This document shows positions 8,448-17,012 of a stretch of DNA of 64,000 nucleotides, in pieces (within the stretch, counting starts at the first letter, position 1; every line of letters starts with the position of its first letter). The translations under genes were made by a program, and so were the position numbers. This stretch comes from Mycobacterium marinum (GTDB lineage: Bacteria; Actinomycetota; Actinomycetes; Mycobacteriales; Mycobacteriaceae), in NCBI RefSeq assembly GCF_003391395.1, contig NZ_CP024190.1:372001-436000 (forward strand). The letters are read 5' to 3'. The notes beneath the pieces were generated by a model that did no database searches, was not told the origin of the DNA, and worked only from the letters and a program-made list of their open reading frames with translations.

Positions 8448-9380
8448 ATGACAGAACTTGATGAGGTCGACTCCCTGCGTAGTGATGGTGACAGCTGGAC
8501 CGTCACCGAAAGTGTTGGCGCGACCGCATTGGGCGTCGCCGCCGCCCGGGCGGTCGAGACGGCCGGTGCCAATCCCCTGATTCGCGACGAGTTCGCCCCG
8601 ATCCTGGTGTCATCGGCCGGCCCGGCGTGGGCCCGGTTGGCCGATCCCGACATCGGCTGGCTCGATGACGACCCGCACGGGCAACGCCTGCACCGGCTTG
8701 GCTGTGACTACCAAGCGGTGCGTACCCACTTCTTCGATGAGTACTTCGCCGCCGCTGCCGGTGCCGGCATTGGGCAAGTGGTGATCCTTGCTGCGGGGCT
8801 GGATTGCCGGGCCTATCGCTTGAACTGGCCGCCCGAGGTCGTCGTCTTTGAAATCGACCAGCCGAAGGTATTGGAGTACAAGGCCGAGATCCTGGAATCA
8901 TACGGGGTGACCGCCGCCGCGACGCGACATGGGGTCGCGGTGGATCTGCGTGAGGACTGGCCGGCCGCGCTGCTGCGCGCCGGATTCGACCGGGACCGGC
9001 CGACGGCGTGGCTGGCCGAGGGCTTGCTGCCATATCTGCCCGGCGATGCCCAGGACCGACTCTTCGAGATGATCACGGACCTCAGCGCGCCGCGCAGCCG
9101 CATCGCCGTCGAGTCGTTCACGATGAACCTCACCGGCAACAAGCAACGCTGGAATCGGATGCGCGACCGGCTGGGTCTGGACATCAACGTCGAGGCGTTG
9201 ACCTATCGTGAACCGGGCCGCGCGGACGCGGCCGAATGGCTGGTCAATCACGGCTGGCAGGTGTACAGCGTGAGCAACCGGGAAGAGATGGCCCGGCTGG
9301 GTCGGCCGGTTCCCGAGGACCTGGTGGACGAGGCGATCACGACCACACTGCTACGAGCATCACTCGAGATTTCGCGATAG
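8448..9380 (+). CDS. SAM-dependent methyltransferase, Rv0145/Rv0146 family (copy 1)
   Basis: A 310-residue class I methyltransferase of the mycobacterial leucine-carboxyl-methyltransferase-like group. SAM motif I appears as VVILAAGLDCRAYRL and the acidic motif II as VFEIDQPKV. The N-terminal SVGATALGVAAARAVET block is typical of this large mycobacterial family, some members of which are linked to lipid O-methylation. First of three tandem paralogues; 13 bases separate it from the second. ATG 8448 is preferred to TTG 8442. The methyl acceptor is unknown. Confidence 0.88.
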   Translation: MTELDEVDSLRSDGDSWTVTESVGATALGVAAARAVETAGANPLIRDEFAPILVSSAGPAWARLADPDIGWLDDDPHGQRLHRLGCDYQAVRTHFFDEYFAAAAGAGIGQVVILAAGLDCRAYRLNWPPEVVVFEIDQPKVLEYKAEILESYGVTAAATRHGVAVDLREDWPAALLRAGFDRDRPTAWLAEGLLPYLPGDAQDRLFEMITDLSAPRSRIAVESFTMNLTGNKQRWNRMRDRLGLDINVEALTYREPGRADAAEWLVNHGWQVYSVSNREEMARLGRPVPEDLVDEAITTTLLRASLEISR

Positions 9381-9393
9381 AGCGGAGGACGCG

Positions 9394-10335
9394 ATGAGCA
9401 CAATGCGCACCCACGACGACACGTGGGACATCAGAACCAGCGTCGGCGCGACCGCTGTCATGGTGGCAGCGGCCCGGGCCGTCGAAACCAGCAAGCCCGA
9501 GCCGCTGATCCGCGACCCGTACGCCAGGATGCTGGTCACCAACGCCAATGCCGGGGTCATCTGGGAAGCGATGCTCGATCAGGAGATGGTGGCCAAAGTC
9601 GAGGCCATCGATGCCGAAACCGCCGCCACCGTCGAGCACATGCGCAGCTACCAGGCGGTCCGGACGAACTTCTTTGACACCTACTTCGCCGACGCCGTCG
9701 CGGCCGGGATCCGGCAGGTCGTGATCTTGGCGTCGGGGCTGGATTCGCGCGCCTACCGGCTGGACTGGCCGGCGGGCACCACCGTCTACGAGATCGATCA
9801 GCCTCAGGTGCTGGCCTACAAGTCGGCCACCCTGGCCGAAAACGGGGTAACGCCGGCGGCCGAGCGCCGTGAGGTGGCCATTGACCTGCGCCAGGACTGG
9901 CCGAGCGCCCTGCGCGCCGCCGGGTTCGATCCGAGCGCGCGAACCGCATGGCTGGCCGAGGGCTTGTTGATGTACCTGCCCGCCGAGGCGCAAGACCGGC
10001 TGTTCACCCAAATTGGCGAACTCAGCTGCGCGGGCAGCCGCATTGCGGCCGAAACCGCGGGCAACCACGCCGATGAGCGGCGCGAACAAATGCGGGAGCG
10101 ATTCAGAAAGGTCGCCCAGACACTCGGCCTCGAACAAACCATCGACGTGCACGAGCTGATCTACCACGACCCGGACCGCGCGCTGCTCGGACAGTGGCTC
10201 AACGAGCATGGCTGGCGGGCCAACGCCCAGAACGCCTGCGACGAGATGCACCGGGTGGGGCGCTGGGTCGAAGGCGTGCCGATGGCCGACGACAAGCAGG
10301 CCTACTCCGACTTCGTGACCGCGGAACGGCTGTAA
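9394..10335 (+). CDS. SAM-dependent methyltransferase, Rv0145/Rv0146 family (copy 2)
   Basis: A 313-residue paralogue of its neighbours with SAM motif VVILASGLDSRAYRL and YEIDQPQV as acidic motif. The ribosome site GCGGAGG lies just upstream of ATG 9394. The stop TAA overlaps the next ATG by one base (TAATG), indicating translational coupling. Closely similar sequence in the first 60 residues to copy 3 suggests recent duplication within the cluster. Acceptor unknown. Confidence 0.88.
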   Translation: MSTMRTHDDTWDIRTSVGATAVMVAAARAVETSKPEPLIRDPYARMLVTNANAGVIWEAMLDQEMVAKVEAIDAETAATVEHMRSYQAVRTNFFDTYFADAVAAGIRQVVILASGLDSRAYRLDWPAGTTVYEIDQPQVLAYKSATLAENGVTPAAERREVAIDLRQDWPSALRAAGFDPSARTAWLAEGLLMYLPAEAQDRLFTQIGELSCAGSRIAAETAGNHADERREQMRERFRKVAQTLGLEQTIDVHELIYHDPDRALLGQWLNEHGWRANAQNACDEMHRVGRWVEGVPMADDKQAYSDFVTAERL

Positions 10336-11270
10336 TGCCGCGCACCGCCGACGATTCCTGGGACATCGCGACCAGTGTCGGAGCGACCGCGGTGATGGTC
10401 GCGCTGGCTCGGGCCGCCGAGACCGCCAGCGAGACCCCACTGATCCGTGACCAGTTCGCCGAGCCGTTGGTCTCCACCCCCGAGCTGGCGGCGGTTCGCG
10501 AACAGGTCGCCGCCTGGTGGGCGCAGACCGATGACGACGATGATCCCGACTTCACCGTCGACTCCCAACAGATGACCGACTATCTGGCCGTGCGCACCCA
10601 CTTCTTCGATAGCTACTTCATCGATGCGGTAGCGGCCGGGATCCGCCAGGTGGTCATTCTGGCGGCCGGTCTGGATTCCCGCGCCTACCGGCTGGACTGG
10701 CCGGGCGGTACCACGGTCTACGAGATCGATCTGCCCAAGGTGCTGGACTACAAGGAACACACCCTGGCCCGCCATGGCGCCGCACCGGTCGCTGCGCTGC
10801 GGGCGGTACCGGTCGACCTGCGCCACGATTGGCCGCAGGCGTTACGTGACGCGGGTTTTCAGACGTCGCTTCCGACGGCCTGGCTGGCCGAAGGGCTGCT
10901 GCCGTTTCTGCCGGCGGCCGCCCAACACGCGCTGTTCACCGCCATCGACGCCAACAGTGCGACCGGCAGCCGGGTGGCCGTCGAGATGTTCGGGGTAGAC
11001 GAGGACGCTCGCCGAGCGGCCGAAGAACGGGCCCAAAGGTGGGCCCGGCAGCGCGCCAAGCGCCAGGCCCGCGGTCAGGACACCTCGTTTGATCCCTTTG
11101 ACCTGTGGTTCGACGACGAAGGCCAGCCCGACCCCGCCGATTGGTTCGCCGCGCACGGCTGGACGACGGATTCGGTCCAGGCGGGCGCGGAAGCCCTCCG
11201 GCTGGGCCGGACGGCGCACTCGCAGGAAGGACCGTTCGTCAACCGTTTCGTGACGGCGGGTAAGCCCTGA
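10335..11270 (+). CDS. SAM-dependent methyltransferase, Rv0145/Rv0146 family (copy 3)
   Basis: A 311-residue paralogue starting at ATG 10335, sharing its first base with the previous stop. SAM motif VVILAAGLDSRAYRL and acidic motif YEIDLPKV. It carries a basic/charged insertion around residues 225-255 (ARRAAEERAQRWARQRAKRQ) not present in copy 1, which may form an extended helix or substrate lid. M. tuberculosis has two genes at this position, so one copy here is extra. Confidence 0.87.
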   Translation: MPRTADDSWDIATSVGATAVMVALARAAETASETPLIRDQFAEPLVSTPELAAVREQVAAWWAQTDDDDDPDFTVDSQQMTDYLAVRTHFFDSYFIDAVAAGIRQVVILAAGLDSRAYRLDWPGGTTVYEIDLPKVLDYKEHTLARHGAAPVAALRAVPVDLRHDWPQALRDAGFQTSLPTAWLAEGLLPFLPAAAQHALFTAIDANSATGSRVAVEMFGVDEDARRAAEERAQRWARQRAKRQARGQDTSFDPFDLWFDDEGQPDPADWFAAHGWTTDSVQAGAEALRLGRTAHSQEGPFVNRFVTAGKP

Positions 11271-11419
11271 CGAATCCGTCGGCCGTTGCCGTTGTGCGGG
11301 CGGATGCTCGGATCCGGCACGATCTTTCTATTGCTGCGCTGGCCGGGTGACTAGGATCGCGGTTATCACCGGTGTGCGACCACGCGACGTAGCCTGGGCA
11401 CCGCCGGAAGGGAAGGACA

Positions 11420-12904
11420 ATGATGACCACCGAATCGGTTGCAGCCAAAGCTCAGGAGCGCGGAGCAAACGGAGCCGGCGGAGTTCGAGCCCCGTCCGAC
11501 GATTCCAAGCCAACCGATGTCGGTGCCACCGTCGCCCGGCTACGCCAGACGTTTGCCTCCGGGCGGACCCGCAACGTGCAGTGGCGCAAGCAGCAACTGC
11601 TGCAGCTGCAAAGGTTGATGGAGGAAAACGAAGACGCCATCACCAAAGCGCTGGTTGAGGATCTGGACCGCAACCCGGTAGAGGCGTTCATCGCCGACAT
11701 CGCAACGACCATCGCCGAAGCGAAGTACGCGGCCAAGAAGGTACGCAAGTGGATGCGGCGCAAGCACGTCTTGCTCGAAGCGCCGCAGTTGCCCGGCCGG
11801 GGTTGGGTGCAGTACGAGCCGTACGGCACCGTGCTGATCATCGGCGCCTGGAACTATCCGTTCTATCTGACGCTGGGTCCGGCGGTCGGTGCGATCGCGG
11901 CCGGCAACACCGTCGTTCTCAAACCCTCCGAAATCGCCGAGGCATCGTCGCGTTTGATGGCCGAATTGGTGCCTCGCTATCTGGACCGTGACGCGATTGC
12001 GGTGATCGAAGGCGACGGCGCGGTGAGCCAGGAGCTGATTGGGCAGGGCCTAGATCGGGTGATGTTCACCGGCGGCACCGAGATCGGCCGCAAGGTCTAC
12101 GAAGGCGCCGCGCCGCATCTGACCCCGGTCACCCTTGAACTCGGCGGCAAGAGCCCGGTGATCGTCGCCGCCGACGCCGACATCGATGTCGCGGCCAAGC
12201 GGATCGCCTGGATCAAACTACTCAACGGCGGCCAGACCTGTGTTGCTCCCGACTACGTGCTGGCTGACGCAACGATTCGGGACGAACTCGTGGGCAAGAT
12301 CGGCGCCGCCGTCACCAAGTTCCGCTCCCAAGACGACCCCGACGGGCTGCGGATCGTCAACCGGCGCCAGTTCGACCGGTTGAGCGGCTACATCGCGGCG
12401 GCCGAATCCGAAGCCAAGGCCGGGGGTAAGTGCAAGGTTGAGGTGGGCGGCAAGTGCACGGCGGAGAGCCTGCGTATTCAGCCGACCGTGGTCGTCGACC
12501 CCGATCCGAGCGGTCCGGTGATGACCAACGAGATCTTCGGGCCGATCCTGCCGGTGCTTACCGTCAAATCGCTGGATGAGGCCATCGGTTTCGTCAACTC
12601 ACGGCCCAAGCCGTTGTCGGCATACCTGTTCACCAAGTCGCGCGAAATCCGCGAACGGGTGATCAACGAGGTGCCCGCGGGCGGCATGATGGTCAACCAC
12701 CTCGCCTTCCAGGTGTCGACGGCGAAGTTGCCGTTCGGCGGTGTCGGCGCTTCGGGCATGGGCGCCTACCACGGCAAGTGGGGCTTCGATGAGTTCAGTC
12801 ACCGCAAGTCGGTGTTGACCAAGCCGACTCGCCCCGACCTCTCCAACATCATCTACCCGCCCTACACCGAGCGGGCCTTCAAGCTGGCTCGCAGGCTGTT
12901 CTAG
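11420..12904 (+). CDS. Aldehyde dehydrogenase (NAD+), Rv0147-type
   Basis: Oxidises an aldehyde to the carboxylate with NAD+. In the 494-residue protein the catalytic cysteine is C274 in GGQTCVAP and the general base is E240 in VTLELGGKSP; the cofactor motif FTGGTEIG is at about 216-223. The C-terminal stretch NIIYPPYTERAFKLARRLF is hydrophobic/basic like the membrane-associating tail of class 3 fatty-aldehyde dehydrogenases, so a long-chain substrate is plausible. The first ~30 residues are poorly conserved and low-complexity; the start at ATG 11420 follows a GGAAGG ribosome site. Followed closely by an SDR and a quinone oxidoreductase, forming a conserved redox trio. Confidence 0.92.
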   Translation: MMTTESVAAKAQERGANGAGGVRAPSDDSKPTDVGATVARLRQTFASGRTRNVQWRKQQLLQLQRLMEENEDAITKALVEDLDRNPVEAFIADIATTIAEAKYAAKKVRKWMRRKHVLLEAPQLPGRGWVQYEPYGTVLIIGAWNYPFYLTLGPAVGAIAAGNTVVLKPSEIAEASSRLMAELVPRYLDRDAIAVIEGDGAVSQELIGQGLDRVMFTGGTEIGRKVYEGAAPHLTPVTLELGGKSPVIVAADADIDVAAKRIAWIKLLNGGQTCVAPDYVLADATIRDELVGKIGAAVTKFRSQDDPDGLRIVNRRQFDRLSGYIAAAESEAKAGGKCKVEVGGKCTAESLRIQPTVVVDPDPSGPVMTNEIFGPILPVLTVKSLDEAIGFVNSRPKPLSAYLFTKSREIRERVINEVPAGGMMVNHLAFQVSTAKLPFGGVGASGMGAYHGKWGFDEFSHRKSVLTKPTRPDLSNIIYPPYTERAFKLARRLF

Positions 12905-12977
12905 CCTGACGCCCATGCCCAACGGCTTCGGCCCTGGTGCCGGGCCGAACCCGACCGTGTCAACAGAGAGGAACCTG

Positions 12978-13838
12978 ATGCCCGGAGTACAGGATCGCGT
13001 CGTCGTCGTCACCGGAGCCGGTGGGGGACTGGGCCGCGAATACGCGCTCACCCTTGCCCGCGAGGGAGCCAGCGTGGTCGTCAACGACCTCGGTGGGGCT
13101 CGCGACGGCACGGGCGCCGGATCGGCGATGGCCGATCAGGTTGTTACCGAGATCCGTGAGGGCGGCGGTCGCGCGGTCGCCAACTACGACAGCGTCGCCA
13201 CCGAAGACGGCGCGGCGAACATCATCAAGACCGCGCTCGACGAGTTCGGCGCCGTGCATGGTGTGGTGAGCAACGCCGGCATCCTGCGTGACGGAACCTT
13301 CCACAAGATGACGTCGGAGAACTGGGACGCCGTGTTGAAGGTGCATCTCTACGGTGGCTACAACGTCGTCCGTGCGGCATGGCCGCACTTTCGCGAGCAG
13401 AGCTACGGCCGGGTCGTCGTTGCCACCTCCACCAGCGGCCTGTTCGGCAACTTCGGGCAGACCAACTACGGCGCGGCCAAGCTCGGGCTGGTTGGCCTGA
13501 TCAACACCCTGGCGCTGGAGGGCGCCAAGTACAACATCCATTCCAACGCGGTGGCCCCGATCGCGGCCACCCGGATGACCCAAGACATCATGCCCCCCGA
13601 GGTGCTCGAGAAGCTCACGCCGGAATTCGTCGCGCCCGTGGTGGCCTACCTGTGCACCGAGGAGTGCGCCGACAACGGGTCGGTGTTCATCGTCGGCGGC
13701 GGCAAGGTGCAGCGCGCCGCGCTGTTCCAGAACGACGGCGCCAACTTCCAGACGCCGCCGTCGGTGCAGGACATTGCGGCGCAGTGGGCTCAGATCACCG
13801 ATCTGTCCGGCGCGCAAAAAGCCGGATTCAAGCTGTAA
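12978..13838 (+). CDS. Short-chain dehydrogenase, MFE-2 hydroxyacyl-CoA dehydrogenase-like (Rv0148-type)
   Basis: A 286-residue SDR. The cofactor motif GAGGGLG is at about residues 13-19, VNDLGG follows strand 2, and the active site is S-x12-YGAAK. The combination VNDLGGA and TFHKM is characteristic of the dehydrogenase domain of peroxisomal multifunctional enzyme 2, so a (3R)-hydroxyacyl-CoA dehydrogenase role is likely but inferred. Start ATG 12978 is chosen over an upstream frame because of the AGAGAGG site and the expected length. Four bases separate it from the oxidoreductase at 13843. Confidence 0.88.
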   Translation: MPGVQDRVVVVTGAGGGLGREYALTLAREGASVVVNDLGGARDGTGAGSAMADQVVTEIREGGGRAVANYDSVATEDGAANIIKTALDEFGAVHGVVSNAGILRDGTFHKMTSENWDAVLKVHLYGGYNVVRAAWPHFREQSYGRVVVATSTSGLFGNFGQTNYGAAKLGLVGLINTLALEGAKYNIHSNAVAPIAATRMTQDIMPPEVLEKLTPEFVAPVVAYLCTEECADNGSVFIVGGGKVQRAALFQNDGANFQTPPSVQDIAAQWAQITDLSGAQKAGFKL

Positions 13839-13842
13839 CTAT

Positions 13843-14811
13843 ATGAAAGCTTGTGTCGTACAAGAGCTTTCTGGTCCGTCCGGCCTGGTCTACACCGAGG
13901 TAGACGACGTTTCAGATGGCGGCGGCAACGTCGTCATCGACGTTCGGGCGGCCGGGGTGTGCTTTCCGGATCTGCTGCTGACCAAGGGCGAATATCAGCT
14001 GAAGCTGCCGCCGCCGTTCGTGCCGGGGCTGGAAACCGCGGGTGTCGTGCGGTCGGCGCCCGCGAGGTCGGGCTTTCGGGTGGGAGAACGGGTTTCGGCG
14101 TTCGGCGTACTCGGTGGCTACGCCGAACAAGTGGCGGTTCCGGTTTCCAACGTGGTGCGCAGCCCGGCCGAACTCGATGACGCCGAAGCGGTGTCATTGC
14201 TGGTCAACTACAACACCATGTACTTCGCGCTGGCTCGCCGGGCCGCGATGCGGCCGGGTGAGACGGTGTTGGTGCTCGGTGGTGCCGGCGGAGTTGGCAC
14301 GGCGGCCATCCAGATCGCCAAGGCGATGGGCGCCGGCCAGGTGATAGCCGTGGTGCACCGGGAGGGTGCGATCGACTATGTCGCCTCGGTGGGGGCCGAT
14401 GTGGTGCTGCCCTTGACCGAGGGCTGGGTCGAGGAAGTGCACAAGCACACGCACGGGCGGGGCGTGGATATCGTGGTCGACCCGATTGGTGGCCCGGTCT
14501 TCGATGATGCGATTCGCGCGCTGGCGATCGACGGCAAGCTCCTGGCGATCGGCTTCGCCGCGGGCAGCATCCCGACGCTCGCGGTCAATCGCTTGCTGCG
14601 GCGCAACGTCGGCGTGCTGGGTGTCGCGTGGGGTGAATACCTCAACCGGGTGCCCGGTTCGGTGTACTTGTTCTCCTGGGGGCTCAATCACCTGGTTTCC
14701 CTGGGGCTGAGACCGCCTCCGCCGCAGCGTTTTCCGCTCAGCGAGGCGCAAGCCGCGCTGCAGAGTTTGGCCGACGGCGCCGTGCTGGGCAAGATCGTTC
14801 TGGAGCCGTAG
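13843..14811 (+). CDS. NADPH:quinone oxidoreductase-like MDR protein, Rv0149-type
   Basis: A 322-residue medium-chain dehydrogenase/reductase of the zeta-crystallin/quinone oxidoreductase type. It lacks zinc-binding cysteines, has the GroES-like N-terminal half and the nucleotide motif VLVLGGAGGVGTAAIQIAKA. Likely reduces quinones or alpha,beta-unsaturated carbonyls (possibly acyl-CoA) with NADPH. It begins 4 bases after the SDR stop, so the two are probably one transcript. It converges on the PE-PPE gene at 14837 with a 25-base gap holding a GC palindrome. Confidence 0.9.
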   Translation: MKACVVQELSGPSGLVYTEVDDVSDGGGNVVIDVRAAGVCFPDLLLTKGEYQLKLPPPFVPGLETAGVVRSAPARSGFRVGERVSAFGVLGGYAEQVAVPVSNVVRSPAELDDAEAVSLLVNYNTMYFALARRAAMRPGETVLVLGGAGGVGTAAIQIAKAMGAGQVIAVVHREGAIDYVASVGADVVLPLTEGWVEEVHKHTHGRGVDIVVDPIGGPVFDDAIRALAIDGKLLAIGFAAGSIPTLAVNRLLRRNVGVLGVAWGEYLNRVPGSVYLFSWGLNHLVSLGLRPPPPQRFPLSEAQAALQSLADGAVLGKIVLEP

Positions 14812-14817
14812 CGGGTG

Positions 14818-14829
14818 CGGGCCGGCCCG
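14818..14829. terminator. GC palindrome between convergent genes
   Basis: CGGGCCGGCCCG is a perfect 12-bp palindrome in the 25-base gap between the oxidoreductase (ends 14811) and the convergent PE-PPE gene (ends 14837). It could serve as a bidirectional hairpin terminator; no T-tract is present. Confidence 0.4.
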
Positions 14830-14836
14830 TGCCGTC

Positions 14837-16606
14837 CTAGAACGCGCCGACGATGTCGCTGACCACCTCCTGGGCGGTGTCGGCCAGGACGATGACCTCG
14901 AAGCCCCCGGCGAGCGCCGCCACGGCCACATCCGCAGCGATCGGATAGCCGATGGCGTTGATCAGCCCGACGGGGTCACCGTTGACGAACTGCTGGATTC
15001 CGTCCAGGAACAGGTTGACGTTGTAAGACGGAACAGTGGTCAACACGGTGTTGATGATGTCGGCGGTCGGAAGCAACGCGGCATAGGTGTCGGCGGACAC
15101 ATTCGTGATGGCGTTGGCGATATTCGTGTTGGCCGCCTGGAGGGCGTCGATGAATCCGTTGATCGAGGCATTCGTGACGGTCGGCACGGCCGGCAAGGTC
15201 GACGGCACCGACGAACCGCCGGTCTGCGAAAAGTCCGGCAGCGAAAGGCTGGGCAGTGTCGCGGGAATTGCGCTGATGTCGTTGACGAAGGCGGTCACAC
15301 CCTGTTGGGTGCCGTTGACCATGGCACCGGCGAAGTCCACCGGGTCGATCGGGGGAAGCAGGCCAAACGGTGTCGTTACGTCGGCATACCCGGTCGAGTA
15401 ACCGTAATTGGGATCGCCGTAACCGAGGTTGACCAGATAGGTGAGATTGGGCTCGACCAGATCCGCCAGCGGATTGCCGATCACCGGGATTGCCCGCAGC
15501 GGCTCCAGGATTGGCAGGCCCGGGTAGGTGATCATGTAGTAGTTCTCGAGGCCGTTGTTGCCCGGGGAGACCGGCAACTGCACCAGGTTGTAGCCCGCAG
15601 GAAGGTTGTTTGGATCCAGATCCGGGTAGTCGCCGTGGACGAATTGGATGCCGGCGAATGCGTTGAGGTCGGCCAACAAATTGAGTGGGTACTGCGGGAA
15701 ATCGGCGTATCCGTCGTAAAGCAGTGTGTACTGATTCAGCTCGTAGCCGGTGTTCGACGGTGTCCCTCCGTAGAAGTCCAGACCCAGCGCAGGCAGCGAC
15801 AACCCGGGGAAGCGCGACAGCAGGCCGCCGTTGGGGGCCATCGGATTACCCAGCAGGGTGAAGGCGAGATTGTCGGTGTTCGGGCTGCCGAGTGCTTGCA
15901 GATTGCGCATCTCCAGCGAAGAGACGACGGCGCTTTGCGAGTAGCCCAAGACGTTGACGTTGTTGCCCAAGGTGATCAGGCCCTGGGGCCCGAACAGCGC
16001 GTTGTCCAGTATTTGAACGCCGTTGGCCACCGACGTGTTCAGCGGCAGATCTTTGATGGCGGTGAGCGGATACAGCCCCTCAGGTGTGTTCAGCGGCAGC
16101 AATTGGGTGGGCATGCCGGGGATGTAGGGGGCGACGTTCTGCAGGTAATCCGGCGGCGGAATCGGCGTGCCGCTGCCGCCCATGATCAATGCGACGAACG
16201 GGTCGGCCAGTGCCGCGGGCGCCACCGCCGCACCGCCCGCCGCGACCGTTGAGGCCGCACCTCCGCCGAGCAGGGACTGGATGGGGGCGGTCAGCGCGTC
16301 CAGTGCACCGGAGATCGTTGCCGTATTGACCGCTTCGGCCCCCGCGTATGCGGTGCCGGCGGCAGCCAAGGTCCGGACGAATTCCTCATGAAATGCGGTC
16401 ACGTGGCCGATGACGGACTGGTATTCCAGGGCGTACCCGCCGAACAGCTTCGCGGCGGCCGTGGACACCTCGTCGGCGGCGGCGGCAACCAAACTCGTCG
16501 TCGGCCCGGCCGCGGCGGCATTGGCCTGTGTCAGCGCCCAACGGATACCTTCCACATCTGCGGCCGCGGAGGCCAACAGCTGCGGCTGCGCCATCATGTA
16601 CGTCAT
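14837..16606 (-). CDS. PE protein with PE-PPE serine hydrolase domain (copy 1)
   Basis: A 589-residue exported protein. Residues 1-100 form a PE domain ending in YAGAE, which fits the YxxxD/E type VII secretion motif; the name-giving dipeptide is PQ (residues 8-9) rather than PE. A Gly/Ala linker leads to the PE-PPE domain (about 140-400) with the serine-hydrolase elbow GYSQS, nucleophile S223, and FADFP-like block YADFPQYPLN. Family members hydrolyse short/medium acyl esters. The C-terminal 150 residues are hydrophobic and end in an alpha-helical tail. The ribosome site GAAGGGAA precedes ATG 16606. It occupies the place of the short Rv0150c gene of M. tuberculosis. Confidence 0.88.
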   Translation of the reverse strand: MTYMMAQPQLLASAAADVEGIRWALTQANAAAAGPTTSLVAAAADEVSTAAAKLFGGYALEYQSVIGHVTAFHEEFVRTLAAAGTAYAGAEAVNTATISGALDALTAPIQSLLGGGAASTVAAGGAAVAPAALADPFVALIMGGSGTPIPPPDYLQNVAPYIPGMPTQLLPLNTPEGLYPLTAIKDLPLNTSVANGVQILDNALFGPQGLITLGNNVNVLGYSQSAVVSSLEMRNLQALGSPNTDNLAFTLLGNPMAPNGGLLSRFPGLSLPALGLDFYGGTPSNTGYELNQYTLLYDGYADFPQYPLNLLADLNAFAGIQFVHGDYPDLDPNNLPAGYNLVQLPVSPGNNGLENYYMITYPGLPILEPLRAIPVIGNPLADLVEPNLTYLVNLGYGDPNYGYSTGYADVTTPFGLLPPIDPVDFAGAMVNGTQQGVTAFVNDISAIPATLPSLSLPDFSQTGGSSVPSTLPAVPTVTNASINGFIDALQAANTNIANAITNVSADTYAALLPTADIINTVLTTVPSYNVNLFLDGIQQFVNGDPVGLINAIGYPIAADVAVAALAGGFEVIVLADTAQEVVSDIVGAF

Positions 16607-17012
16607 CGACGGGTTCCCTTCAGATACAGGGCTTTTCGCTTGGTCCCGCGCCGGTCGTCGCGCGGCTCGTCATGTTGTCGGGGCAAATCTGTCCGGTCGA
16701 CCGCATCGTGTATTTCCCTGTGAGTGTTGCTGCGCGTTGTGCGTCAGATGTGTTGGGCCGGCCCGAACTGGGGTGCCGATGGGCTGCGGCTTGTCGAGTA
16801 GCTACCTGGCGGTTGTCCTACCCGGCGAGCGGACCTCTTTTCCGGTCGCGCCGCGACTCGCACCTCGGCCGAAGCGGCCAGGGACAGATTATGGCGCTAC
16901 CGGGGCCCGCGTCCGGGTTTTGCGTTAACCGGGATGTCATTTCTGTGAGATTGGGCGGAAACATGGTGCGGCGAAGTCATGGAGGTGCATGCCGGTGGGC
17001 CGGTGGCCGGTC
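16607..17012. other. 406-base non-coding gap between two PE-PPE genes
   Basis: Contains the ribosome site of the gene at 14837-16606 and presumably its promoter, but I see no clear -35/-10 pair, no convincing reading frame and no long inverted repeat. Near 16991-17010 the direct repeats CCGGTGGGCC/CCGGTGGCCGG occur just past the stop of the next PE-PPE gene. Confidence 0.5.

Noticed and set aside
15305..16252. Open frame of about 315 codons on the + strand
   Set aside because: It lies wholly antisense to the PE-PPE gene at 14837-16606, which has clear domains; its product is low-complexity Arg/Gly/Val-rich, a codon-bias shadow.
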